Shown: piece by piece, positions 1 through 11,887 of the stretch
Layout of the letters: every line of letters begins with the position of its first letter
Position numbering within the stretch: the stretch's first letter is position 1
Assembly (NCBI GenBank): GCA_013397695.1
Contig: VYZI01000103.1
Coordinates: 2,108,926 to 2,172,925 of the forward strand
Direction of reading: 5' to 3'
Length of the DNA: 64,000 bases
Source of the DNA: Centropus unirufus
Taxonomy: Eukaryota > Chordata > Aves > Cuculiformes > Centropidae
Made by a program: the position numbers and the translations under genes
Notes under the pieces: model-generated
Databases searched by the model: none
Told to the model about the DNA's origin: nothing
The model's input: the letters and a program-made list of their open reading frames with translations, nothing else

Positions 1-935
1 GAGCTGACTGAGTGCTAGTTCCTTTGAATTGCATCCTGTCTCCTAAGCTAAGTTATCTTTGTATTTGGAGATGTCACTCCAAATCTGTAGAGTCTGCACT
101 ATGTCTAGTCATAAGCCTCGTGGGACTGACAAAACATGAACTTGCTGCTATGCCCACAGTGTATGCAGCTCTTCCTAGCTTAGGATTATAATTTTTTAGT
201 CTTCCTGCTCACCTTCAGTAGGCTCCTGTCTCCAGGATACTATTTTTAAAAGATTTCTCAGCCCCTACCCTGCCTCTATGAGGAGGAAAAAAAAGCTGAG
301 CTAGCCATTTTGGTGGGTTATGCCACCACACACTAGGCTTAACTGTTTGCAAAGCTCTTGAGAAGTAGATAGAGCAACTGTATGAACCTTCTTACTTCCC
401 TCAGCTAAACATTTGAGAAGTGGATACGAGATGGATCTCGAAATTCATTTAGGTTCCTGCTTTGTGGTGATGTTTCTAGCCATTTAAAATGGCTGTCCTT
501 AGAAGGACTTAGAGTCCTCAGAGTGTGGAGCTGTTGCTTTAGGAGTTAATAAATATGACTGAAGTCCTCATACACATTTGAAACAGACCAAAATTTGCAG
601 AGAAGGTGCTGGGGGGCTATGAGCAAACACAGGTGGCAAACGGTCTAAAGTGAAGCTTATACCCTGAGCAGCTGAGCACAGAGCAAGAGGTGCTTAAATG
701 GATCCTGGAACTGCAGCAGGGTGCAATGATTTGTCTGATCTTTGAGTACAACTTGTTCCTTTAGGCTGTCCTGGGCTATGCTTAAGGAAAACATGATTCT
801 TGGTCATGTGAGATCTTCCCTCTTTCTGGTTGGTTTCATAGAGCACTCTGCTTTGATGGGGTCACAATGCTTCCTCAGGGCCTCATGATTTAGAGGGCAA
901 CCCTAAACTGCCAAACCTGACTATGTGCCTGCTAG
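1..935. other. Intergenic or intronic, no feature seen
   Basis: This stretch has no frame with protein-like content and no recognisable repeat. If the candidate exons just downstream are real, this would be upstream intron of the same gene. Confidence 0.5.
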
Positions 936-1163
936 GTGTGGAAGATCTTGTACTGCCTGTTCTCCTTCAGTCTGATGTGGAGCTGGAAAGAGAAAGGATG
1001 GGAGGTGAGGACTTCTGCTTGTTGCCAGCTTGGGTCCCCAGCTGCCCGAGTTCTGCAGAAACCATTTGCCTTTGGCCGCTGGAGGGAGGTGTTCTACCAA
1101 GAAAAGCCAGCCCTGGTGCTGCAGGACCAGCTCAGTACCAGCAGCATCAGCTGGTCCCTGGGG
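936..1163 (+). CDS. Candidate internal exon A, unknown protein
   Basis: I do not recognise this protein. The segment is 228 nt, open in one frame, preceded by an AG (GCTAG, weak pyrimidine tract) and followed by a good donor (GGG|GTGAGA). Both boundaries fall between codons (phase 0), giving 76 residues. The second half has protein-like composition, for example FGRWREVFYQEKPALVL around residues 43-59 and then a Ser-rich tail ending SISWSLG. It splices in frame to the next candidate exon at 1500. A shorter version starting at the AG before 1060 is possible, but the implied upstream intron of about 55 nt would be very short. Against it, two other frames, one on the opposite strand, are also open here, which is common in a locally GC-richer patch. 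It may be a pseudo-exon. Confidence 0.25.
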
Positions 1164-1499
1164 GTGAGAAGATGACATTGATCACTTCCTTCTTACTTCC
1201 GACTTAGCTCCTAATTACTCCTTGCAGCAGGGCAGCTAAAATAACTTGTAACTACAATTGTATTCTCCTTGTAATCTATTTATGCTACATGCTGGGCATT
1301 TTAAGGGATAATTTCCCCTTTATTTTTCTCGGAGCAGCACATGGCTGGACATCTTTGTTGAATGCCTTCCTGTCCCGTGTATGAGTTGTTCTTGCTTGCC
1401 AGGCTTCTCCCCTAATTACCTCTGGAAACTGAAGATAGCACGAGGAGCTTCTCCTGCTGTTTGTTTCCTTGTCCCTATCTTTTTCCTGTTTCACTCCAG

Positions 1500-1577
1500 G
1501 TCGTTTGTGTGGTCAACCTCGGGAGGAAGGAGAGGGCATTTGATGTCTATAAACCCAGTCTTAAAAAAGGATTCCAG
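1500..1577 (+). CDS. Candidate internal exon B, unknown protein
   Basis: This 78 nt segment (26 codons, phase 0 at both ends) follows a strong acceptor: a pyrimidine-rich tract from about 1452 to 1496 ending in CTCCAG. It ends at a usable donor (CAG|GTAGAA). The peptide begins VVCVVNLGRKERAFDVY and continues with a Lys-rich stretch. It joins exon A at 936-1163 in frame across a 336 bp intron. If the donor is not used, the frame runs on to a stop at 1668-1670, with an AATAAA at 1771-1776 downstream, so it could also be a terminal exon. The protein is not recognised. Chance pseudo-exons of this quality occur in tens of kilobases of vertebrate DNA, so confidence is low. Confidence 0.25.
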
Positions 1578-2114
1578 GTAGAAAGTCCTCAAACCTTCAG
1601 AGAGCAAGGAGCCTGCTGCTTCTTGAGTCAGGCTCTCAGCTCATCTCCAGAGTTAAAGGTTTACTGCTGAAACTGGAAATCAGGACTTCTTGAGAGTTGC
1701 AGTGTTTGTCTAGCAAAACCCCCAGTGCTAACTTTTGCAGTAGTGCAATGGAAGCATTTTGTGTGTAAACAATAAATTGCAATATAGCAAGAATTAATAT
1801 TGCAATAACATAGTTTTGACCTCCCTGTGGTTTTCAGCAGGGCCCTGAGTATTGAACTGGTGACATTACTCATTCTGTGTGATCGTGCGGAACTTGGGAA
1901 GCTGCTATAATTCTTCCTTTGAGATGTGTTTTCCCTTCTGGAAAGGGAAGAATTGTATTAGCTAGAGTGGGCAAGGGTAAGCCTAGACGCTGCGATGAAT
2001 CTTGTTTTCTATGAGGATTTCTGCATGGTACATGCACATATGTAAAATGCGGCAGCTGTTCTTTCCTTTACCCCATGGGTGGTGATGTGGCTGGTGCCTG
2101 CCAGCTTTCCTCAG

Positions 2115-2219
2115 GAATCGAGGCTGCATTTGCTAGACTTCAGAAACAATCTGAGTTCTGGCTCCTGAAAGACAGACTGCAAGTAGTGGCGTCAGGCTCT
2201 GTGAGCTTGGTTGGGGAAG
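2115..2219 (+). CDS. Candidate internal exon C, unknown protein
   Basis: A 105 nt open segment lies between an acceptor-like site (GCTTTCCTCAG|GA) and a good donor (GAAG|GTGAGG). It starts with two bases and ends with one base of split codons, so both flanking introns would be phase 1. Part of the peptide is IEAAFARLQKQSEFWLLKDR, which is protein-like but not recognised. The phase does not fit directly onto candidate exon B (phase 0), so the two cannot be neighbours in one transcript without another exon between them. It may be a pseudo-exon. Confidence 0.18.
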
Positions 2220-4566
2220 GTGAGGAAAAGCGGCTACAGGGGCTCATTGTGGAAAAGCCTGAGGACCTTGGGATTCCCACAAATGCATTTTCACAGCCAG
2301 TTGCTGCCACACAATGCCATAAATGGAGAATATACCCTCAATTATTCATGGGCTGGCTCTAACCCATTAGCCGCTGAGACGCTTGGCTCTAGCCTTGGCC
2401 TTTTATTGTAAAGAATAAACCTCAGTTGGCAGCCAGGATTTCTGAATGATGTCTTAAGCCAGGTTGACACTAAACTTGTCTGTGTAAAGTCTGCAAACAT
2501 GGAAGTCTTCATGCACTTGTAAGCTGGCAAAAGGTCCCTAGCAAACCTCTGCTATTGCTGAATGCAAGCTATTAGGAAAACTTGCTAGGAAAGCTCTATG
2601 TATGTTTTAATCATTATAAAGAGTTTCTAGCGGGCATGTGCTGGTAGAGTGCATGCAATTTCTTGTCTTGGGGCAAGAATCTCTTCTACCAAACATGGAA
2701 ATCACCTCTGAAGTAGATTGTGTAACCCTAGCCATACATTTATACTTCTCATAGGTGTGAATTTTCTGGTTTCTCCCTTCTAAGCTCCTAAAAATACAAT
2801 TGGCTGGGGGTGTGTATGTACTTTTTGGTTATTGTGGGGAAGGATTAGGGGAATATTGCATGCTCCGTATCTGAAAAGTTACTCTCAAATCTCCAGGCAA
2901 AAATATTATCCACATTTAAAATAGTTTGAGAACAATCTACTTGAAGCTTTATCCTTCTCTTAAAGAAGTGTGGATTCTGAGAGGGAAGATCTTTTAGTCC
3001 ACAAGGATAGTATCTGTATGCACTTCAATTGAATTTCTCTGTTTTCTTTCCTATACATCTGTCACTAATGAATGGCATTATGAGGTGACTAGTCTGTCCA
3101 CGACAGTCCAGTGTCAAGCAGAAAATATAGAAACCTACTTCTGTAACCATGACAAGCTCCACCTCTAGGAAACTAGAGAGCATTTCCTTTTCCTCTTGTA
3201 GGCTCTGGATGTTAGTAACTCCCATTCCTTCACAAGGTTGCACTGAGTGATGGCGACAGCACAGAGGTTATATTGATATTGCATTATGCTCTGTGAGTGT
3301 TCACTGGGTTGGGAACTATTGGTTTACACCTATGTGAAGACATCATGCTGCTGCTTCAGACCTGTGCCGGATCTAGACCACCACCAGGACCACAGATCCT
3401 CAGGATGTCTCCATAGTGGCAGACCTGGTCCATCATGCAACTTGTTAGCATTACCTGCTGTTCATAACCTTAAGCCTCTTCTCCATCTTTTTTCTTTTTT
3501 TTTCCCCAATCAATTCCCCTGGAAGTTCTTGATCTGCAGTATTTTTCTGGATCTGAGTGCCCTGGTATTAGGTAACTAACTCCAACAGCTGTGACAATGC
3601 TGGAGATCAGAGGAATGGCACTAGATTAATATTTCTTTTTGCCCTGCTTGGAGCTACAGACCAGACATATGAAGTTCTTCTGAAAACAGGAAGAATCTCA
3701 GAGCATGTGACCATCTGAATCGTTTACCCAGTGTGCTTCCTGGATATTCTCTACTTCTGGAAACTGTTTAGGATTTACTAGGGAGGAAATGTGAGGTCCT
3801 GTCAAGACCATGTTATAGTACAGGCATGTGCTTTGGACACTGAGCTTTCAAAATTATGTCAGAATAGTATAACTCGCTACAGACAGCCTGGAACGATAAC
3901 CCAGCCGAGATCAGACCTTTAATTTTGGCAGAGGTTGTTTCACAGTGCTCTTAAGTATTTAAAAAGAAGTTGTGCTTTTAATACCATGTTCTTAACTCTG
4001 GTTAGCACTAGTTGGGAATTCTTTTAACAAAACATTTCTCCTTAGAGGGTGTAGGTCCCCTATAAAACAAAGTTTGTTTTTACTTATGGGGTGTTTTCTT
4101 CTGCTTAAACAAGACTGAAAATAGTTGGATAAATTCTGATGAAGGAGTTTCTTCTTCGTTCCTAGTGGTTACCTCAGAATGGGACAAAATAGATTATAAA
4201 ACCGTACTCTAAATATGTGATTTAGTAGGGTGTCTTCTGAAGTGGGATAGGCTGGGAAGATAGGAATATATTTTTTTTTTTTATGTGAATAATCAAGATT
4301 ATTGCCTGTATCTGAGAGATAAATAATTTTTTTTACCTTTAAATCTGCATTCCTTAAGATATGAGGGTTGAAAAAATAAAAAAGGGAGTGTGGGGTAGGG
4401 AGTGCTGGGGGGAATGAGGACATGGGCAGGGCACACCAAATCAGCCAAAAAGAATAAACTCCCCAAGGCAAGGTGCAATTAGACTGGGGGAGAGCTCTAC
4501 TTACCCCTCATTCTAAAGTGTCTGTAACAAATGTGCTAACCAGATCCACTTTGACACACCACTTGG
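2220..4566. other. Intergenic or intronic, no gene seen
   Basis: No coding signal or recognisable repeat was seen. There is an AATAAA at 2414-2419, which could serve as a polyadenylation signal if the frame around candidate exon C were a terminal exon. Short T-runs occur near 3490 and 4270. Confidence 0.5.
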
Positions 4567-4852
4567 ATTCATTTAGGTTGGAAGAGACCTTTAACATTGA
4601 GTCCAACCATAAACCTAACATTGCCAAGACCGCTACTAAGCCGTGTCCCTAAGCACGTTTGCACGTTTTTTAAATACCGCCAAGGATGGTGACTCAGCTA
4701 CATCCCTGAGCAGCCCGTTCCAATGTTTGACAATCCTTCTAGTGAAGATGTTTTTCCTAATATCTAGTCTAAACCTCCCCTGGTGGAACGCGATAGAGCT
4801 TCATTTCATCCTATTGCTTGTTACCTGGGAGGAGGGATTGCCACCTGAGCAC
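4567..4852 (-). mobile_element. CR1 LINE 3' fragment
   Basis: Read on the minus strand, this fragment encodes the last part of CR1 ORF2: a peptide including HWNGLLRDVAESPSLAVFK, then a stop and the short 3' UTR ending in the family's AGGTCTCTTCCAACCTAAATG motif next to 4567. CR1 is the dominant LINE of bird genomes and copies are usually 5'-truncated, as here. Only about 285 bp remain. The terminal octamer repeat expected at the very 3' end is mostly gone. The boundary at the high-coordinate side is approximate. Confidence 0.92.
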
Positions 4853-7800
4853 TTGGTATTTTGTAGCAGTTCCTCTGGACCCCTGTGGGCAGTTCTTCAG
4901 AGCTGCAGCACTGAGGCTTAAGCAGGGCAGAGCAGCAGTGAGGTGGGCTGGCTCCACATGGTATACAAGAGAATCTGTCTGGCAAAACCAATGGGCACAC
5001 TTCCCTCAAAACTTCTATGCTCTATGTAGTCACCTGGGAACAGAGTACAGTTGCACGGATCCTTCGCCTTCAGCATGACAACGTGTGTGTCACTGATTTC
5101 ATGTTGCAGCCTGGTGAAAAGCTAAAGTGCCTCTTTGTCCTGTGAAGCCAGGGAGAGGCTGGCTGAGACACTGTAAAATGTTGCTGCTGCTGCTTATGTT
5201 GTGTAAGTCCAGAGAGATTGGACAAGAGCATGGGCAGAAAAAAATTCCTCTGAGAGCTATTAAATAAATAGAGGCAGCTGCAGCTTCTGCTTGGGGAAGT
5301 TACTTTTAAAACTGTATGCTGCATGGCTGGTGTGCAGTGTCTGAAGAAAGCAGTGTTAAGGATTTAGAACCATGGAAATAGCTGGGAAATCCCGATTTGA
5401 TATGAAATCCCACCTGAGGTAAACACATGCCAGAGCAGAGGGCAGGCCGCAGATGAGGCTGCAATGAGCAGAGTAGGAGGCGGTTGGGATCCATTTCCAG
5501 GCATTTGGCTACAGCCATTTGCCCTAGGAAATCTGAATAACTGTTTAAAAAAGGGCTTAGCTGTAATTTGTGTTCTTACTGGAAACCCCAAGGCAGTGAC
5601 TAAAGGCAATGGCAAGACCACCATCTTAGGGCTCTTGCCTGCCGTAAGCCAAGCAGGAGCCATATGGCAGCTGAGACAGCACATCTGGGAGCTGCTTGCC
5701 TCCTCAGGGCAGCAAAGGAAGAGCGTGGCACTGCCAAGGCCCTGCTTCCCTATTCTGCCAGGTACCATAGATGTGGTGGGAATGAGGTGCAGGGGCAAGT
5801 GCTGCGTGTGAGGGACGTGTGCCTGTAGGAGCCTCAGGAATGGACACTCCCAGGGCAGCACCTACGTATCAGCCGCTGCACTGAGGAGGCAGCTGGCACG
5901 AACAGGTAGTTTGGTTGGTTGAGGAAATGCTAAACTGCAGTCTGGTCATAAAAAGCAGCTGCAGGCAACCCCAGAAGGGCCATAGGAGGCAGATTGCTCT
6001 GGAAAAGCTGCTCTCGGGGAAACGGGGACCATGAGACAGAGGCGGAGCAACTGTTGGCTGTATTTCGGTGGTCGAGGTTTGCCACGTCAGTCCTCAGCAG
6101 CAGCGTGAGGCGGGCAGGCACAACTCCTGCCTGAGCAGCAAAACTGGTGTATGGCAGCTGTTGTGAAAGCAGCCAGCAGGGGATACAAACCACAACACCT
6201 TTATCCTTAAGTGACTCTCTTGCCTTTCCCATTAATTTAAGAATCAGTTTGAAACCATTTGTTTATAAAACAATCTACAAGTTTGCCAGAGTTGCCTTTT
6301 GAGTACTTCCAAGTATTGGCAGTCTGTCATTGTTTTACACAATCTCGCCACAGATGTTATGGAAACAGTTTTCTGCCTCCTGTAACACCCCGGGTTGAAT
6401 GTTCTTTCTCATGCTTGCTGGCTCTTGCTGAAGTCCCCAGCAACTCCTGCTTTGGCTAATAAAGTACCAAAACCGGATGAGAAGCTTTGGCCGCAGAATA
6501 CTGTGGGCTGCAGAAAATCCCTTTGTATTGGTGGGCTGTGAGCAGAATTGGGAAGATGTCCTAACAGGGATTAAGGCTTCAGAGCAGAGGTGTGTTTGGG
6601 ATTTGGGAGCCCTCTCTTATTTTCCCCTAAATTTCCCTCAGTATCCCCGTGTTCATTAGTGAGGAGCTTTCACTTTGTTGGAGCAGTGAAGAAACTGGTT
6701 TTGCTTTTTTGTGATGCGAAGATGCCAAGATCGCATCGCTGATCAGATGATGATCATAAAGTTTGCAATTCTATGCCTGGCTATAGTGGAAGCTCATTAT
6801 CTCAAGGCTGTCTCTCATCTGAGCAAGGCAACAGCAGGACTACGTTGTCTTGCTATTAGGCAGTAGTCTTCCCTGACATGAAATGAGATGTCTGGCGATT
6901 CTCATAATTACATACAGCTATTTATTTCTTACTAAAGCTAGATTGTCTCCCTTTTTAATAGGCACCAAAATGGTAATGAGACCTTCTTCTCTTAGGTTCA
7001 GTGCAAGCCATGCTGAGGACTCCTGTACTCTAATAGCAAAGAGATTAAAGCAGCAGTAGAGGACAAAGCAGACTCTTTATCTCTACTCTGAAATCAGCTT
7101 GGTAGGAAAGGGTAGTCTGCTAGCTCCCGTCTTAATGGAGAAATCTCTAGGATAACTGCTTCCCACTCAACTCTTTGTTTTTCCGAACTGAAAGAACTTT
7201 TGTCACGTGCTTCTGTTAGTGCCATCAGGACCTTGCAAGAATTTCACAATACTGCCAGCAAGAGTCATAGGGTCTTTGCTGCAGCAGCCTAATTACGCCT
7301 GTAAGGCCTGCTATTGCAATAAAAGCTCCTTATTGCTACCTCCTGACACTAGTGATAGCTCCCAGGATGTTGGTATCTAACCTTCAGGATGCCTCTGTGA
7401 ATGCAACTTAGTGTTGAGTACTTTTACCCTAAGCTGCTTTGAAGTTTGGCACAGATGATGGAGGCCTAAACAGAACTGCTTGAAGTCTTGCCACCAGAGC
7501 CAAGGCCAGAATTTGGGCTGGGATTAAGATTTATTCTGTCTTGCTTTGCCTACAGGGCAAGAATAAGACCTGGTTCCAACAGGGGGTCATTGGATATTTA
7601 TGTCCCAGTCAGGACAGCTCAGGGTGAGGCTGGGGACTAAACAGGGCTTTGATGATCCATAGTATCAAGAGAGACTGGTGGAAGCCCTGGCAAATCCATG
7701 ATATGGAAAGTGGTCCCTGGACCATATCTAAAATTAAAATCAGAAAAGAATGATTATTAGGGATGGGACTGATCAGTGAGCTCTATACAATATGCAGTAT

Positions 7801-10800
7801 TTGGATGAAGACTTGGATCAGTAGCACACCCCTAGAGAGAAGAGATGGCAGCCAATCTAGAGTCCTCATTAGAACTCCAGTGTACTCCTTGTGTTGACAT
7901 CAGTCTTAATGTCTGAAAAGTTGTCTCAGAATGAACTTCATGGTATTCATTTCCAGGAGGATGAGGATCTCAACTGAGTACTGCACTCTTAGCACATCCT
8001 CCTAGAATCCCACACATTTTTCATCTTATGTTTAAATATCGATGACCCCTTCCTGCCTCCTCCTACTTGATTCCCATGAAATACTCACCAGAGGAAAGCT
8101 TATTGTGATTTAAGGTTTCACCTCAGCCACAAGCTGATCTAATCTTTGTGTGGAAATTGCACCAGAACAGCTTAGATGGGGTGCTGCATGGTCACTGGCT
8201 GCTGATCTTGCTGTCACCACTTTCCTACAGTCAGGATCTGAAACTCTTCTGAGTCACATGATGTATTAAAGTGCTGATTCTACGCCTTGGGAATCATGAG
8301 TCATGGTAGGTAATAACTCACAGATTTATTTGAGCTTGGCTCATTCCGATGATACAATGATATTTCTGGATAAATAACATTTCTGTGTTTTTACATGTCT
8401 GTTAACAGTTTTTTTTCATTTCAGGAATTTTTCTGCATTCCTCACTTCCCTTTGCCTTCTACAGTTCCTAAACTAAGGACTTGAGGGAGTGCAGAGGCAG
8501 TGTTGTTGTATGTCCCAGTGATGTGAAATGTCCCATTTTATCCTGTATTTAGTTGCAGAACTAGCAGCTTGAAATGTTCTGATCTCTTAAAAATCCAGTG
8601 AGGGGGGTTCTTTGGTGGGAATATTTTCTTTTCCCTTGAACATCTCCAACTTTATTAGGCCATGGAAAGGAGAAAGAATTTTGAAGGCCTTTGAGGAAGT
8701 TGCTTCGGTACAAAGGGGGGCCTGTGTTCCTGTGATCTGTGTTTATGAGGAACAAGTTCCTCACATCCACATAGCAGGCCAACTTGTTGTCTGCTAACAG
8801 TAATATTCCTTCCCAAAATAATTCAAGGGGGGTTGGTTTTGTTTAAGGGAAAGAGGATGAGTTTCTCCTTGTACTTGCCAAGGTAAGACACAATCTTCTG
8901 AAATTACTGCTATCCCCTAGTACCCTTGAGTGCTTCTTGTCATCACCTGCTATTACCAGGGAGCTTATTTCTCAGTGGCACATTCCAAACTGAAGTACCT
9001 CTGTTCCTAGAGCCTACTTCTCCCAATTTAAAGGGCATAGAAGAGATTCTCAGAGCTTTACTCTAGCCATAAGCTCTTAGCCTATTAGATTAAACATTGC
9101 CACCAGCTTCAATCAGGGAAGGCAGGGTGCCTCTCAGCAAGAGAGAAAAGATGGTTTAATTGGGACATTCAAAGAAGTGGACTTAATTAGGTAATTTTGT
9201 TCATCTCAACCAGGATAGGAGGAATCACTGCAAATATCCAATGGAAAGTTATATGAGAGTAGTTAAATATCTTCTACAAATTCTTGTGCTTTCCCAGACA
9301 GGCTGGAGCTCCTCAGACTACTTTCAGGTAATGTCAGGCTTTTTTATCATTTGCAAGTGCCTATTCCATTACCCCTCCAGCAGCCTTGTGCCACGTGTAC
9401 TTCTACTTGGCTGTTTCACCATGACGACTGTTCATTTCCCACAGGTGATCCATATTGGAAAGGGGCAAACAACAGTTTGGGTCAAATATCTTATCTGATG
9501 GTGAGGTGATTCCCAAACATTTCCTATCCCTGGGAAACTCAAATGTTATATCACCTTCCAAAGAGCTAAACAGGCTTTCTTTCTTTTGTCATTTCTTTTT
9601 TTTTTTTCTGGCAATAAACTGCAATCACATTTTCATTTAAAAGAAACAATATTTTTGTCTCTTGTTGAAAGGCCTGCAACTTTTTTGGTGAAAGTTAATA
9701 AAATCTGGAATGAAAAGAATGAAGAGAATGTGCCCTGCAGATTTTTCTTATTTTTTGGTAAGAAAAGCTCTTCAGAAGAAATTGGTCATATATTGCCCTT
9801 TGTCTCTAAAAAAATTTAATTTCTTGTGTAGCCCCTGTGTTCATGTTAAACACCTTACCATTTCCCCTCTCTAGTGTTAAGATTTATAGGCTTCCTTCCT
9901 GGCTCTTAGCCTTCCCTTCATTGAAGAAAAATAAATCTGGCAATAAATAGATACACAGTATTAAGGCTATAAATTTCTATATTTAGTTGCCAAAACTAAT
10001 TCATCATTTAAACATAGGCACAAACTCTGATAAGATATGGATGTGCAGCATTCAGCTCATTCCACAATTTTTTTTTACTTGCTGCACTTACTCCATTGAA
10101 AAAAAATTCCACTTAAGCCAAAAATTTGTGGAATATTTCCTAGCTCCATTTCTGTAGTGATTTCAGAGGTGTTAGCTACCAGCCCCCCATGGGACGGAGC
10201 TGCGGCTGTTTGGAAGCATTGTTCTGTTGCTCTGTATTTAGTTCAAGTCTCAGTACAGGGTATACAAATCTAAAGTGTATTTCTCATATCTTTCTGTTCC
10301 CTGTTCATTAGTACAAAAATATTTGTGGTAAAAAATGCAACATATATACATATAAACTGTCTCATTCTCCTAACAGATGCTCCCTAAATTAACTTATATT
10401 CCCAGAGCAATGTGTTAGTATCTCTGTTGATACTCCTGCTTTGCTGTAATAACTTTTCATGAATCTTAAAGAAATTATATCTCCAAGTCTATTGAATTAT
10501 ATATTTACAAAATTATTTTTCCCAAATCCCTCCATTAAGCATACACATATATGTTAAATTTTTAGAAGAACTGTATAAGATGCAGTATGAACATGCTGTG
10601 GCCCACAGTAAGCCTCTTGCTGTATTTAGTTTGTATCATTTGTTAACATATTTGGCTTCCTTCTGGTCTGACCTGACCTAATGTGGTATTCACTCTTCAG
10701 TGCGTATTTATCCAGGCCTACTTCGGATTTGGCAAAATGAGGAGGAAGCATTTTCTTTTATGCTCAGGGATATTCTTTGAAAATTGGTAAACCAAAATGG

Positions 10801-11809
10801 CACCCTTGGGCCTGAATTCAGTGGTAGCCAGGAGAGAGGCAGAGGTAGGGACAAGAAAGGAAGGAGCTATAAAATTCAAAGAACAATTTAAGAACCTTAT
10901 TTCAAAAGCCAGGGTTTTCCCAAAGTAAGCTCCATCACTGAAACTCTGGGAACACATCTCAAGTGCCTAAATTGATAGTCTAGTCACTGGATAGTCTAGT
11001 GATGGTCTAGTTGGAAACATAACCTAAACTGAGAGTTGACCCCTTCAGTAACTGAAGAAGAGAGAGACATAGATTAGAAGCAATACTCAGGGTCATTCAC
11101 ATCTTTCTAGCTATTGCCTGTGGCAGCTGAACACAAGCAACTCCATTACGCTTAGCACACATGGTTATCCTGCCTTTTGATTAATCTTAAACCCAGCTGA
11201 TTCTTTCAAGTTTCAACTCTTGAGTAAGATCTGAAATGTCTCTTGGGTTACACTCATTACAAACATACGTTGGCGTATAGACCACATCTGTAGTGGCGAC
11301 TGGGGAGAAAAAATCCTATGTGGAAACATCACTCTACCCTCATTGCTACCAATCCGTCTCCTTGGTTTAACATCTGTGGTCTAAAGGATCTGTTCCACAG
11401 GCCTTATTTCTGGCTCACTCTGCAAGTTATTCCATTTAACAGGCCTTGCCAAAAGTGGTTGATGAGGGAAAAGTCTAATGACTTTCAGCTACAGCATCCA
11501 CATTAACCCACTGCTGTAGAAGTGGCGTTAAGTGAAATGACTGCTGAACTGGAATGTCCTCATCTCATTCAGTAGAACCGGCTCCTACTGACATGTCACA
11601 TTCTTTCCACAGTGGCAACCCATGCCATCAAACTGTTGAAGATCAGCAGATCTTCCCTATTTTACAGGATTATCTGCCAAATGTTTTCGCTTTGCTGACT
11701 GTACCAGAGGTGTGAGGTGTACTGCTTCCACTTCACTGAAGCTAACAGATCCCAAACTAGTATTTGGTTTTATTTGTTTTATTTTGCACTGTACTTGGCT
11801 TGGATCTAG
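4853..11809. other. Intergenic, no gene seen
   Basis: I see no supportable gene in these 7 kb. A GC-richer patch at about 5360-6230 is open in several frames on both strands without protein-like content. The section 9580-10600 is A/T-rich with short T and A runs and a small TATATACATATA stretch near 10341. A short tandem motif lies at 10974-11013. Confidence 0.5.
10974..11013. repeat. Short tandem repeat, 16 bp period
   Basis: The 11-mer GATAGTCTAGT occurs at 10974-10984 and again at 10990-11000. A partial third copy (GGTCTAGTT) follows. The intervening CACTG and GATG make the second copy partly complementary to the first. No function is suggested. Confidence 0.5.
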
Positions 11810-11887
11810 GGACCTCAGATGAAATATTGACAATGTTATCTGTGAAGCCTAATACCAGACTGAAAAGGCTCTTTCAAGCATTATCAG
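11810..11887 (+). CDS. Candidate internal exon D, unknown protein
   Basis: This 78 nt open segment lies between an acceptor-like site (T-rich tract from 11761, ending GATCTAG) and a good donor (TCAG|GTAATG). Both boundaries are phase 1, so the exon would be symmetric. The peptide includes TSDEILTMLSVKPNTRLKRL, which reads as protein-like, and the frame stays open through the donor to 12009. I do not recognise the family. The C of GATCTAG and the interrupted pyrimidine tract make the acceptor only fair. With no partner exon seen nearby, a pseudo-exon is the more likely reading. Confidence 0.15.

Noticed and set aside
1771..1776. AATAAA as a gene's polyadenylation signal
   Set aside because: Single AATAAA hexamers are frequent in A/T-rich DNA; without transcript evidence it is only mentioned with candidate exon B.
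5364..5861. 165-codon open frame on the minus strand, with a 115-codon frame on the plus strand
   Set aside because: Both strands are open over the same GC-richer patch, the translations have no domain or protein-like order, and no splice or start context supports either.
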